Assembly: GCA_040905865.1 (NCBI GenBank)
Contig: JBBDQU010000014.1
Location: forward strand, 1-54,943
Length of the DNA stretch: 54,943 nucleotides
Direction: 5' to 3'
DNA from: Alphaproteobacteria bacterium
GTDB taxonomy: Bacteria > Pseudomonadota > Alphaproteobacteria > UBA8366 > GCA-2717185
Part shown: piece by piece, positions 8,340 to 17,025 of the stretch
How the letters are laid out: the number at the start of each line of letters is the position of its first letter
How positions within the stretch are numbered: the stretch's first letter is position 1
The notes under the pieces: generated by a model
Databases searched by the model: none
Told to the model about the DNA's origin: nothing
Seen by the model: only the letters and a program-made list of their open reading frames with translations
Made by a program: the position numbers and the translations under genes

Positions 8340-9179
8340 CTATCGCACCAGCAGCACCGGGCAGTCCAGCGAATCGAGGATTTCCGCGGCATTGCTGCGC
8401 GGCAGCAGGGGGCTGTCGGCGCCGAGAACGAGGAGGCCGGCTTTCTGGCCGTGCGCCGCCTCGCAAAGCGCCGGCAGCGACGCGGCCCTGAGCGTCCGGA
8501 AATGCGCCGCATTGCCGGCGGGGCCCAGAAGTTCCCTGGCGCGGGCCTCGAGCGCCTGCCGGTTTTCCGGATTGGCTTCGGGGAACAGAATCGTCAGCGC
8601 GTTATTGTCCGGCGTGAGGATGTCCGCCAATTGCAGCGCCTTTTCCCCGATTTCCGTGCCATCGAAGACGACCGCAACGGGGCCTGTCAGGTGGCGCCCG
8701 GCCCGCAGCACCAGCACCGGGCGCCGGAGGTTCTGGATCGTCGTTCTGGCCGGCAGGCCGAGCCGCGCCAGTACCGGTCCGCGATGCAGCCCGCCTTCGA
8801 CAATGACCAGGTCGACCGTTTCCGCGGCCGCCGCGACCTCCTGCGCGATCCGCCCCCTGACGATGCGGAACGACCACGGAACATGCCCGCGTTCCGCCGC
8901 CGCCGACAAGCGGCGCCGCGCGGCGCTGGCAAGCCGGGCCATCTGCAGTTCCAGGTCGGCGGATTCGAGCGGCAGGCTGCCGCCCGTCATAAGGTTCACC
9001 TGGGTCGTGAACGGCAGGGCGGCGACCTGCAACAGATCGCCATCCTCGACAAACAGCCCCTGCAGTTCCGCGCGCAACCGTCCGGCCAGTTCCGCGGCGA
9101 CCTCCAGGCCCGCCGACACGGTCGTACCGGAATCGAGCGCCACCAGGATCCGGCTGACCAGTATGCCGCGTTCGGTCAT
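8340..9179 (-). CDS. Universal stress protein (UspA family, tandem domains)
   Basis: 279 residues. The first half starts ILVSRILVALDSGTTVSAGLEVAAELAGRL, a typical Usp beta-alpha start, and ends near PARTTIQNLRRPVLVLRAG. The second half, from GPVAVVFDGTEIGEKAL to the C-terminal SLDCPVLLVR, repeats the fold, so the protein is a pseudo-dimer. Its ATG overlaps the stop of the Lon-like protease gene (ATGA, 9176-9179), so the two are translationally coupled. Usp proteins bind nucleotides and help survival under stress and oxygen limitation; pairing with a protease downstream of an oxidase operon suggests a low-oxygen stress role. Confidence 0.85.
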   Translation of the reverse strand: MTERGILVSRILVALDSGTTVSAGLEVAAELAGRLRAELQGLFVEDGDLLQVAALPFTTQVNLMTGGSLPLESADLELQMARLASAARRRLSAAAERGHVPWSFRIVRGRIAQEVAAAAETVDLVIVEGGLHRGPVLARLGLPARTTIQNLRRPVLVLRAGRHLTGPVAVVFDGTEIGEKALQLADILTPDNNALTILFPEANPENRQALEARARELLGPAGNAAHFRTLRAASLPALCEAAHGQKAGLLVLGADSPLLPRSNAAEILDSLDCPVLLVR

Positions 9180-11596
9180 CTGTCGCTCTCCGAATTGGCT
9201 TTCGCGTTGAACTTCCGGACCACGTCGGACAGTGTCTCAAGCTTCCGTTCTATGCGGCCATTGATGGTGTCGGCCGGATATTCGCCGGAGTCGTCCCGCG
9301 CGCCCGCCGGAACCCCGGTCAGTATTTCCATACCCTGATCGATCGTCTCGACAGGGAAAATCCGGAATTTGCCGTCTGTCGCGGCCTGCACCACATCGTG
9401 CCGCAGCATCAGGTGCTTCACGTTCGACGCCGGGATCATTACGCCCTGGTCGCCGGTCAGCCCGCCCTGCCGGCAAACATCGAAGAATCCCTCGATTTTT
9501 TCGTTCACGCCGCCGATGGCCTGCACCTGGCCGTGCTGGTTGACCGACCCTGTCACCGCGAAACCCTGCCGGATCGGCGTATCCGCGAGGGCCGAAAGCA
9601 GGGCGTAGAGCTCCGCCGAAGAGGCGCTGTCGCCGTCGACGCCGCCATAGGACTGTTCGAAGACCAGGCTGGCCTTCAGCGCGAGCGGCCGCGTCAGGCC
9701 GAACCGTTCGCCAAGAAAGCCGGACAGAATCAGCACGCCTTTCGAATGCAGCGGTCCGCCGAGTTCGACCTGCCGTTCGATATCGATCACGTCGCCCTTG
9801 CCAAGCTGCACGCTGGCGGTAATGCGCGATGGCTGGCCAAAGGCGAATCCGCCAAGCTGCAGGACGGAAAGCGCGTTGACCTGCCCGGCGCGCGCGCCCT
9901 TCGTATCGATCAGAATGGTGCCGCGCCGGATCGCCTCCTGGGTGCGTTCGCGGACCCTGTCGGCGCGATGGATCTGCGCGTCGATGGTCTGTTGAATATC
10001 CGCCGCCGTTACAATCGCCTTGCCCGACTGACCGGCCCGGTAATCGGCTTCGCAAAGGACATCGGTAATGCTTTGCGTGTGGCAGGATATCTTTTCGGCG
10101 TCTCCCGCCAGACGGACGGCATGATCGACGACCCGGGCGACCGCGCCGGCGTCAAGCGGTTTGAGGGATTCCTGCCTTGCGATCCCCGCCACGAACTGCG
10201 CGAACAGATCTGTCGTTTCCGGTGTCCGGTCGATTTCCTCTTCGATATCGACAGCGACCTTGAATATTTCCGGAAATTCCGGATCCAGCGCCGCGAGCAT
10301 GTAATAGAGGCGGCGGTCGCCCAGAAGAATCACCTTGACGTTCAGGGGGATCGGTTCGGGCTCAAGGGAAACCGTGCTGATCAGTCCCATCGCCTGGCCG
10401 GGGCTTTCGATCCGGATTTCCTGCGCCTTGATGGTTCGCTTCAGTTCCTCCCAGGCAAAGGGCTGCATCAGCACCTTCAGCGCATCCAGAATCAGATAGC
10501 CGCCGTTTGCCCGGTGCAGGGCGCCCGGCTTGATCAGCGTGAAATTCGTGCTCAGCGCGCCGAACTGGGCGATGTATTCAACCCGTCCCAGCAGATTGCC
10601 ATGCGTCGGATGGTTTTCGTAAATGACCGGCGCACCCGTCCGGTCGCCGGCATGGTTCCGCAGCAGGTTGACTTCATAGCGCTGGAACGAAGGGGGCCCT
10701 TTGGCGCCGTCCGGCTGGGCGGCGGCATCCGGTGGACTCTCCTGCAGAGCGGAAAGGAAATCGCCGGCATTTTCGACAATGTCCTGCTCGACCGCATCCA
10801 GGTGGGAAATTACCGCCGGGATATCCTGATATTTCTGCCGCAGTTCACCGATAATGTTGCTGACGGCGGACAGGGTGATTTCCTTTCCCAGGGCGCGTAC
10901 CCGATCGCGGTGCTCCTTGCCCCACCGAGGCACCTCGCGAAGGATGGCCTGCAATTCTTCCTGCAGGACATTTATATCCGCCTGAATGCGCTTCTGTTCG
11001 TCTTCGGGCAGTTTCTGGAATGCCTCGGGGCCCAGCACCTCGCCGTCGCGCATCGGCGCCAGCGCCATGCCGACCGGTGTACGGATCAGCGCGATGGATT
11101 TTTCCCGCGCCTTTTCCTGAAGCGCGCCGAACGCCTTTTCGCTGCGCTCGTTGAATTCCTCGCCCAGCGACTCGAAGCGCGACCGGGTATCGTCGCTTTC
11201 GAAAGTGGCGGGTATGGTCGTTTTCAACTCCTCGATAAGGCGATCCATGTCCTTCTGGAAAGGCATGCCTCGGCCGGAGGGCAGGTTGAGCGCGATCGGC
11301 TTGTAGGGTTCCGCGAAGTTCTGGATATAGCACCAGTCGTCCGGGGCTGGTTCTGTCGCCGCCTGTTCGTCGATAAATTTCCGGACGAGCCTGTGTTTGC
11401 CCGACCCGCTGGATCCGAGGGCGAACAGGTTGAAACCGGCGCGCTTCATGCCGATGCCGAACCGGACTGCGTCCACCGCGCGGGACTGGCCGAACCAGGC
11501 TTGCGATTCGTCCAGTTCCTCCGTCGATTTGAAGGTGAACATGGCAGGATCGGTTCGGCGGCTGAGAATATTCGCTGATATCGGTTCCGGTTGCAT
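9176..11596 (-). CDS. Lon-family AAA+ ATP-dependent protease (LonB-like, AAA_32 type)
   Basis: 806 residues. A Walker A motif is at 61-68 (GSSGSGKH). The middle carries the AAA_32-type region with coiled-coil segments, followed by the helical lid. The C-terminal peptidase domain has the Lon Ser-Lys dyad: Ser657 in DGDSAS and Lys700 in GGVNEKIEGFF, 43 residues apart as in E. coli Lon. There is no N-terminal LAN substrate domain, so this is the alternative Lon-like type and not the housekeeping Lon. The ATG at 11596 is chosen because AAAGGAAA lies just before it; the frame stays open further upstream but through non-conserved sequence. It is coupled to the usp gene downstream and has an FNR-like box about 58 bases upstream. 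Confidence 0.9.
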   Translation of the reverse strand: MQPEPISANILSRRTDPAMFTFKSTEELDESQAWFGQSRAVDAVRFGIGMKRAGFNLFALGSSGSGKHRLVRKFIDEQAATEPAPDDWCYIQNFAEPYKPIALNLPSGRGMPFQKDMDRLIEELKTTIPATFESDDTRSRFESLGEEFNERSEKAFGALQEKAREKSIALIRTPVGMALAPMRDGEVLGPEAFQKLPEDEQKRIQADINVLQEELQAILREVPRWGKEHRDRVRALGKEITLSAVSNIIGELRQKYQDIPAVISHLDAVEQDIVENAGDFLSALQESPPDAAAQPDGAKGPPSFQRYEVNLLRNHAGDRTGAPVIYENHPTHGNLLGRVEYIAQFGALSTNFTLIKPGALHRANGGYLILDALKVLMQPFAWEELKRTIKAQEIRIESPGQAMGLISTVSLEPEPIPLNVKVILLGDRRLYYMLAALDPEFPEIFKVAVDIEEEIDRTPETTDLFAQFVAGIARQESLKPLDAGAVARVVDHAVRLAGDAEKISCHTQSITDVLCEADYRAGQSGKAIVTAADIQQTIDAQIHRADRVRERTQEAIRRGTILIDTKGARAGQVNALSVLQLGGFAFGQPSRITASVQLGKGDVIDIERQVELGGPLHSKGVLILSGFLGERFGLTRPLALKASLVFEQSYGGVDGDSASSAELYALLSALADTPIRQGFAVTGSVNQHGQVQAIGGVNEKIEGFFDVCRQGGLTGDQGVMIPASNVKHLMLRHDVVQAATDGKFRIFPVETIDQGMEILTGVPAGARDDSGEYPADTINGRIERKLETLSDVVRKFNAKANSESDR

Positions 11597-11618
11597 GGGC
11601 GTTTCCTTTGATCGCAGC

Positions 11619-11667
11619 TTCATATTTTTTAGTCGACACCACGCTCCGGCGCTTTGATCTGGCTCAA
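11619..11667 (-). promoter_or_regulatory. FNR/FixK-type box and promoter for the lon-usp pair
   Basis: On the plus strand TTGAT-CTGG-CTCAA lies at 11654-11667, one mismatch from the FNR/FixK consensus TTGAT-N4-ATCAA. If its centre is placed at -41.5, the transcription start falls at 11619 and the -10 position (11631-11626) reads TAAAAA, a fair -10 element. The leader to the ATG would be 22 bases and include the ribosome binding site. This geometry is that of a class II activator site. Confidence 0.5.
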
Positions 11668-11739
11668 CCTCCGGGGAAGGCCGGTCGTGCCGAAACCATA
11701 CGCACCGACCAACGGACCGGTGTCGCGATAGTTCCGCAT

Positions 11740-11847
11740 TCAGACAAGGAACATCAGCCTGATAATATATCCGGCGATGCCCAGGGCAAGGACCCCCGCG
11801 ACCCAGAGAACGATAAACCACAGGAGGCGACGGGCGAAAGGCGTCAA
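11740..11847 (-). CDS. DUF2474 small membrane subunit of the cyanide-insensitive oxidase (CydX/CioS-like)
   Basis: 35 residues starting at a TTG: MTPFARRLLWFIVLWVAGVL, followed by ALGIAGYIIRLMFLV. It is a single membrane helix with the R-R-L-x-W-F-x-x-L-W start of the DUF2474 family. GGAGGG lies just upstream of the TTG, and the TTG overlaps the cydB stop codon (TTGA at 11844-11847). The position directly after cydB and the size match the small third subunits that stabilise bd-type oxidases. It is easily missed because of its length and non-ATG start. Confidence 0.8.
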   Translation of the reverse strand: MTPFARRLLWFIVLWVAGVLALGIAGYIIRLMFLV

Positions 11848-12848
11848 TGATATCCCTCCGAAGGATCGACCTTGCCACGGAATACCCAGTAATTGTGAGC
11901 GGTATAGATAAGGATTATCGGGATAAGAATCGCGGCGCCGACAAGCAGGAACAAAAGGCTGCTGTCGGGGGCGGCAGCCTGCCAGATCGTGACGCTGGTC
12001 GGCACGATGTAGGGATAGAAACTGATCCCGATACCCGCATAGCAAAGGAAGAAGAGACCCAGTGCTGCCAGGAAGGGCTGTGCATCGCGATTGTCGGCAA
12101 GGCCACGAAAAAGCGCCCAGGCGCAACCGATAACCAGTGCCGGGACAACCAGGCTGAACAAGACCGTCGGCCACGCGAACCAGCGTTCAAAATAGGCCGG
12201 GTTCAGGAACGGCGTCGCAAGGCTAACCGCCGCAATCAGAACGAGCGTGGCAACCCCCGTTATCCAGGCAAATTTCCGCGCGCGGTCCTGCAGGTCGCCC
12301 GCCGTCTTCATGACCAGCCAGGTCGCACCGAGCAGCGCGTAACCGATGACGAGCGCGATGCCGGTGAACAGGCTGAACGGCGTCAGCCAGTCCCACCAGC
12401 CGCCGGCATAGGCTCGGTCGACAACCTCAATGCCCTCCACCAGGGCGCCGAGGGTGATCCCCTGGGCGAAAGCAGCGACGAACGAGCCGCCTGCAAAGCC
12501 CCAGTCCCAGAGAAATTTGCCGCGTTTTGTGCGCCAGCGGTACTCGAAAGCGACGCCGCGGAAGATGAGACCGATCAGCATGGCGATTATCGGCGCATAG
12601 AGCGCGGGCAGGATAGTGGCGTAGGCGAGCGGAAAAACGGCGTAAAGCCCGCCACCGCCAAACACGAGCCAGGTCTCGTTTCCGTCCCAGACGGGCGCCA
12701 CGGAATTCATCGCGAGATCGCGATTTTGCTCGCTCCTGAAAAGCGGGAACAGCACGCCAATGCCGAGATCGAAGCCGTCCAGGATAACATAGGCAAGAAC
12801 AGCGAAGGCGATCAGCGCGGCCCAGATGAAGGGAAGGTCGAATTCCAT
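11844..12848 (-). CDS. cydB: Cytochrome bd-type (cyanide-insensitive) quinol oxidase subunit II
   Basis: 334 residues, almost entirely hydrophobic, with eight to nine predicted membrane helices. The N-terminus (LPFIWAALIAFAVLAYVILDGFDLGIGVL) carries the conserved LDGFDLG motif of CydB, and PVWDGNETWLVFGGGGLYAVFPLAYA is the strongly conserved second block. It lies four bases after cydA and its stop overlaps the start of the DUF2474 gene. The subunit partners CydA structurally and does not bind the catalytic haems itself. Confidence 0.95.
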   Translation of the reverse strand: MEFDLPFIWAALIAFAVLAYVILDGFDLGIGVLFPLFRSEQNRDLAMNSVAPVWDGNETWLVFGGGGLYAVFPLAYATILPALYAPIIAMLIGLIFRGVAFEYRWRTKRGKFLWDWGFAGGSFVAAFAQGITLGALVEGIEVVDRAYAGGWWDWLTPFSLFTGIALVIGYALLGATWLVMKTAGDLQDRARKFAWITGVATLVLIAAVSLATPFLNPAYFERWFAWPTVLFSLVVPALVIGCAWALFRGLADNRDAQPFLAALGLFFLCYAGIGISFYPYIVPTSVTIWQAAAPDSSLLFLLVGAAILIPIILIYTAHNYWVFRGKVDPSEGYH

Positions 12849-12852
12849 AGGC

Positions 12853-14286
12853 TCAGCTTTCTCGCTTGGCGGGATTTATCGTCCGGTCCGGGTCGACCGA
12901 AGGTGCGGGTGTAATTCCCGCCGACCGGATCGGACCGAGGACTTCGTCCAGCTCGTCGTCGGGTCGCTTCGACATCAGCCGCAATATGTATAACGTCCCT
13001 GCGCCAAAGACGGTAAGGTAGACGAGAATGAAGGCGATGAGAGACGCGCCGACGGCCGGCGCGTCGTGCGACGATACGGAATCGGCCGTTCTGAGCAGTC
13101 CGTACACGGTCCAGGGTTGCCGCCCTACTTCGGTCGTGACCCAGCCCGCCAGGACGGCCGCGAAGCCCGAGGGCGCCATGATGACAGCGGCGCGCTGCAG
13201 TCGTTTCGCGTCGTAGAGGCGGCGCCGGAACCGCGCCCATGCACTCCATAGTCCAAGGCCCACCATGGCGAACCCCAGGCCGACCATGATCCGGAAACTC
13301 CAGAACAGGATCTCTGCGGGCGGACGGTCCTCCCTGGGCCAGGACTTGAGGCCCTGAACCTCGCCGTCCCACGAATGCGTCAGGATCATGGAGCCAAGCC
13401 GGGGTATCTCCAGCGTATGGCGCATCTCCGCTGCTTCGTCGTCGGGCAGGCCAAGGAGAATCAGCGGTGCTCCCTTTTGCGTCTCGTAATGACCTTCCAT
13501 GGCCGCCACCTTCGCCGGCTGATGTTCAAGCGTATTCAGCCCGTGTAAATCGCCGGCGACAACCTGAAGCGGCGCCACAATCAGCGCCATCCACATCGCC
13601 ATCGAAAACATGATCCGCGCTCCGCGATCCTCCGGCGTGCGCAGGAGATGCCAGCCGCCGACGCCGCCAACCACAAGGGCGGTCGTGAGATAGGCGGCCA
13701 GCACCATGTGGACGAAGCGGTAAGGGAAGGAGGGATTGAAGATGACAACCCACCAGTCGTCGGGGACGAACTGGCCAGCGTCATTGATGGCAAAACCGAC
13801 CGGTGTATGCATCCACGAATTGACCGCGAGGATCCAGAACGCGGAGAAGAGTGTCCCGGCGGCGACCATCAGGGTCGCGAAGAAGTGCAGCCCGGGCCCG
13901 ACGCGATTCAAACCGAACAGCATCACGCCGAGAAAACCTGCTTCGAGGAAAAACGCCGAGAGTATCTCATAGCCCAACAGCGGCCCAAGAATCGGGCCGG
14001 TCCTGTCGGAGAAGACGCTCCAGTTGGTGCCTAACTGATAGCTCATGACGATACCGGAGACGACGCCCATGCCGAAGACGATGGCGAAGATAATCTTCCA
14101 GTAATGGAACGCCGCCAGGTATCTTTCGTCCCGGCGCCAGAGCCACAGGCCTTCCAGCACCGCGAGGTAGCTTGCGAGCCCGATTGAAAAGGCCGGAAAG
14201 ATTATGTGCGCTGAAATCGTGAAGGCGAACTGGAAACGCGCCAGAATTAATGCATCGGGGAATTCAGGCACTGGTGTCCTCTCCAT
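12853..14286 (-). CDS. cydA: Cytochrome bd-type (cyanide-insensitive, CioA-like) quinol oxidase subunit I
   Basis: 477 residues. Haem-ligand candidates are His27 (SAHIIFPAF) and His193 (YRFVHMVLAAYL), with the methionine ligand expected in the later helix region near RIMVGLGFAMVG. The conserved GRQPW motif is present. The quinol-binding Q-loop is short, which together with the DUF2474 partner points to the CioA/cyanide-insensitive branch and not E. coli-type CydA. It oxidises quinol and reduces oxygen to water at high affinity in the inner membrane. It is the first gene of the cydA-cydB-DUF2474 operon. No convincing FNR box was found in the 185 bases before it. Confidence 0.95.
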   Translation of the reverse strand: MERTPVPEFPDALILARFQFAFTISAHIIFPAFSIGLASYLAVLEGLWLWRRDERYLAAFHYWKIIFAIVFGMGVVSGIVMSYQLGTNWSVFSDRTGPILGPLLGYEILSAFFLEAGFLGVMLFGLNRVGPGLHFFATLMVAAGTLFSAFWILAVNSWMHTPVGFAINDAGQFVPDDWWVVIFNPSFPYRFVHMVLAAYLTTALVVGGVGGWHLLRTPEDRGARIMFSMAMWMALIVAPLQVVAGDLHGLNTLEHQPAKVAAMEGHYETQKGAPLILLGLPDDEAAEMRHTLEIPRLGSMILTHSWDGEVQGLKSWPREDRPPAEILFWSFRIMVGLGFAMVGLGLWSAWARFRRRLYDAKRLQRAAVIMAPSGFAAVLAGWVTTEVGRQPWTVYGLLRTADSVSSHDAPAVGASLIAFILVYLTVFGAGTLYILRLMSKRPDDELDEVLGPIRSAGITPAPSVDPDRTINPAKRES

Positions 14287-14470
14287 CTGCCCGGACCCGT
14301 CTCATCCGGAAGCGCCGGGAATTTTGAGTGCAGGCCAGTTTACCTGCCGCCCCGGTCCATCAACGCTTTTACAGTGCTTCTGTTCCGTTTATGGCCCTCC
14401 CGGGGCGGTTCAAACCGTCACGCTTGCGGATTTGGACGTTGCGGCAGGATAGGCGCAAACGATCGTGGTT

Positions 14471-14547
14471 TGGCTGGGGCGGGAGGATTCGAACCTCCGT
14501 ATGCCAGGATCAAAACCTGGTGCCTTAGGCCGCTTGGCTACGCCCCA
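14471..14547 (-). tRNA. tRNA-Gln (anticodon UUG), CCA encoded
   Basis: The minus strand begins TGGGGCGTAGCCAAGCGG and folds into a full cloverleaf. The acceptor stem pairs TGGGGCG with CGCCCCA. The anticodon stem CCAGG/CCTGG encloses the loop TTTTGAT with anticodon TTG (plus-strand bases 14511-14513). The T arm is GGAGG-TTCGAAT-CCTCC, and the gene ends with discriminator G and an encoded CCA. Confidence 0.96.
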
Positions 14548-14699
14548 CCATTCACAAATTGTTCCTGATTGCGCAACGGGAATGTATGCTCATCGCGGAA
14601 TGCCCGCAACCGCGAACAGATGCAAAATACCGAACCGCACCCGACCGTCCGGTCGGCGCTGATTATTTCGGGATTGTCGGATCGTGACAGTCTCCCGCT

Positions 14700-15959
14700 T
14701 TAATCCGATCCGCGCAGACGACGACCGAGGGCGCGAAACGGTCCGGAAATGCGCCAGGAATTGTCAGTCCGAAGGGCATCCAGATCCGCCCTTGCCGTCT
14801 CGGCCTCGCCTTTGGCAAGGTCGGTGATCGCCCTGGCCGCAATGGCCTCCGCCGTCGCCGCATCAGCGCGCTCCCTTGCTGCGCTTGCTTCCCGTTCGGC
14901 TGCTTTCGTCTCCGCACGGGCCGTCTCTATCTCCGCCCGAAGCGCCGTGGTCCGCAAGGCCACCTCTTTCTCGATGCATTCGCAGAGCAGGGCGTCACGG
15001 GTCAGAAGAGAGTCGATTGTCCCGTCATACCCGGCGACAGCTCGCCAGATAGCGGGGGACAGGCGCGGGTAGTTGATCTTCGAGTATACTTCGGGAAGGT
15101 TATATCCAAGCTTGCGGTAATCCTCCACGGCGGTTATCCCGCCTTCGGCCTTGAGGCACATTGCGAACAGGAACTTGTAGAAATCGGGCCAGGCGTCGAA
15201 CACTTCCTCTGGCGTATTGAGGTCCATGCCGCGCGATTTGGACCCGTAGCGCGGCTGGTTGAAGACGGTATCGAGGTAAGCCTCGGTCGGTTCGGGTTTC
15301 ATGTCGAAATAGCCGACTGACACCCGCGTATCGGGGTTGTCATACAGGCTGGCAGCATAGTCGGTGAAACGGCCGACAAGCATACGGAAGCATTGCGCGA
15401 AGTATTCGCGGTTCCTCGTCAGTTCCTCGAACCGGATAATGTTCTCAAGGGGCAGGTTGCGGATCGCGATCATGTCATATTTGACCGTGGGCGACGCCAT
15501 CATCAGGAATTCCCTGGAAAACGGTTTCAGCCGGAACGTCTGGTCCACGAGTTCCAGTTCCGCAAATTCGCTCATATCTTCACGAAACGGCCTGTACACG
15601 TCGGGTCCCTCAAGCCGGGCATCGGTCACGGTCGTTGCATAGTGACAATAGAGTCCGTGTATCCGCATGATTGGATGGCGAACTGCCGACGCGAAGGTTC
15701 CATTCCTTTCTTCGATGGCGGTCTTCATCGCAAGACCGTGAAAGCCGTTGGTCGCGCCGAATATTTTGGTATGCCGGCTGGTGCCCCATAGCTGATGGAG
15801 GCCCTCGGCGAACGCGTCCGGCTCCATGTCGGGCATGATTCCCGCCGGGTAGGGCGGGATGCTTCGGGTCCCCTGGAAACAGACAACTTCGGGATGCAAG
15901 GACATGGCGCGCGCGAACCAGCCCGATGCGGTGCCTCCCCAGGTCGATACGTAAAACAT
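14700..15959 (-). CDS. Sulfotransferase-like protein with C-terminal coiled coil
   Basis: 419 residues. The start MFYVSTWGGTASGWFARAM resembles the 5'-phosphosulfate loop of PAPS-dependent sulfotransferases, followed by LHPEVVCFQGTRS. A second region around RHPIMRIHGLYCHYATTV may be the 3'-phosphate loop. The last 90 residues (from ECIEKEVALRTTALRAEIE on) are rich in Ala, Glu, Arg and Lys in heptads and should form a long coiled coil, ending in SWRISGPFRALGRRL, a tail often seen on glycosyltransferases and sulfotransferases of surface polysaccharide systems. It is monocistronic. The acceptor is unknown, and the family assignment is by motif only. Confidence 0.6.
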   Translation of the reverse strand: MFYVSTWGGTASGWFARAMSLHPEVVCFQGTRSIPPYPAGIMPDMEPDAFAEGLHQLWGTSRHTKIFGATNGFHGLAMKTAIEERNGTFASAVRHPIMRIHGLYCHYATTVTDARLEGPDVYRPFREDMSEFAELELVDQTFRLKPFSREFLMMASPTVKYDMIAIRNLPLENIIRFEELTRNREYFAQCFRMLVGRFTDYAASLYDNPDTRVSVGYFDMKPEPTEAYLDTVFNQPRYGSKSRGMDLNTPEEVFDAWPDFYKFLFAMCLKAEGGITAVEDYRKLGYNLPEVYSKINYPRLSPAIWRAVAGYDGTIDSLLTRDALLCECIEKEVALRTTALRAEIETARAETKAAEREASAARERADAATAEAIAARAITDLAKGEAETARADLDALRTDNSWRISGPFRALGRRLRGSD

Positions 15960-16143
15960 ACGGCTATTGCCCTACCAGGTCGCGGACCCAATCGAGTCGC
16001 GATAACGGTTTGTTGCAGAAGCGGCTGTGAGAATAGTCTTCGGCCTCACAAATTCAAAATAAACACAGTGAAAAGTTGTTACTTTTTTTACCGGCAATTT
16101 CTGCAACCCGGTCAGACGTGGCGTGGACCGATACCGGGACGCG

Positions 16144-17025
16144 TCAGGCCGAATGGCTACCCGTCAGTTCCGTCGGCGCAACCCACCAGCCGTCATGCGG
16201 GATTGTCTCTGCGGCGCGTCTTGCCGCCGCCGCGTCCGCGAACAGGCCGAAGCAGGTGGCGCCGCTACCGGACATCTGGGCCAGCAGGCAACCCGGAGTC
16301 TTCTCTAGGGTCCTCAGTACGGTGCGGATCGCCGGGCATAGCTGTATGGCGCCATCCGTCAGGTCATTGCCCCGTTCCGCGAGCATGCTGGCCAGGCCGG
16401 CAATGTCCCCGGGAGAACGCTGCGGCCGGTTCAGCGGCGAAAAATCGCCCTTTCGCGCGCCGAAAACCGATGCGGTCGCAACCCCGATTCCCGGATTGAC
16501 GAGCAGGATACCGGCAGGCGGCAGCGCCGGGGCGTCTTCGAGCACCTCGCCGATACCGCCCGCGAACGCCGTGCGCGCCAGCAGACAGACGGGCAGGTCC
16601 GCGCCGAGCGCGAGGCCGATTTCGGGCAGATTCACTGCGCCATCGGGAATCCTCCAGAGCGAGGAAAGCCCCTTCATGGCGGCGGCGGCATCGCTGGAGC
16701 CGCCGCCGATCCCCGAGGCGACAGGCAGGTTTTTCGTAATGGCGATATGGGCGCGGGCGGAAACGCCGGCGGCATCCGCGAGACGCTGCGCAGCACGGTA
16801 CACCAGGTTCCGGTCGGGGGAAGGCATTTTTCCTGCGAAGGGGCCGTCGCAGACGACATCCAGCGAGTCGCTGTCGCAAATGGCGAGAACGTCGCCCAGC
16901 CGGGTGAATCCGATCAGGCTGTCGACCACGTGATAGCCGTCGGGGCGTTTCCCGATGACATTGAAGTAAAGATTGATTTTCGCAGGCGCCGAAACGACGG
17001 CCGTGCCTGCCGGATGGCCGCTCAT
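16144..17025 (-). CDS. ispE: 4-diphosphocytidyl-2-C-methyl-D-erythritol kinase
   Basis: 293 residues of the GHMP kinase superfamily. The substrate region SAPAKINLYFNVIGKRPDGYH with Lys16 is at the N-terminus, the ATP-binding loop LPVASGIGGGSSDAAAAM is near residue 105, and GADLPVCLL carries the catalytic-region Asp. QMSGSGATCFGLF is the third GHMP motif. It phosphorylates CDP-ME in the non-mevalonate isoprenoid pathway. The ATG overlaps the TPR gene's stop (ATGA at 17022-17025), so the two are cotranslated. Confidence 0.96.
   Translation of the reverse strand: MSGHPAGTAVVSAPAKINLYFNVIGKRPDGYHVVDSLIGFTRLGDVLAICDSDSLDVVCDGPFAGKMPSPDRNLVYRAAQRLADAAGVSARAHIAITKNLPVASGIGGGSSDAAAAMKGLSSLWRIPDGAVNLPEIGLALGADLPVCLLARTAFAGGIGEVLEDAPALPPAGILLVNPGIGVATASVFGARKGDFSPLNRPQRSPGDIAGLASMLAERGNDLTDGAIQLCPAIRTVLRTLEKTPGCLLAQMSGSGATCFGLFADAAAARRAAETIPHDGWWVAPTELTGSHSA

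Noticed and set aside
9398-11578. Very long plus-strand open frame (about 726 codons) opposite the Lon-like gene
   Set aside because: It is the GC-rich antisense shadow of the protease gene, which has full catalytic motifs; the antisense translation shows no domain and is low-complexity in style.
14287-14470. FNR-type box expected before cydA
   Set aside because: No TTGAT-N4-ATCAA match with fewer than two mismatches was found in the gap, so none is annotated.
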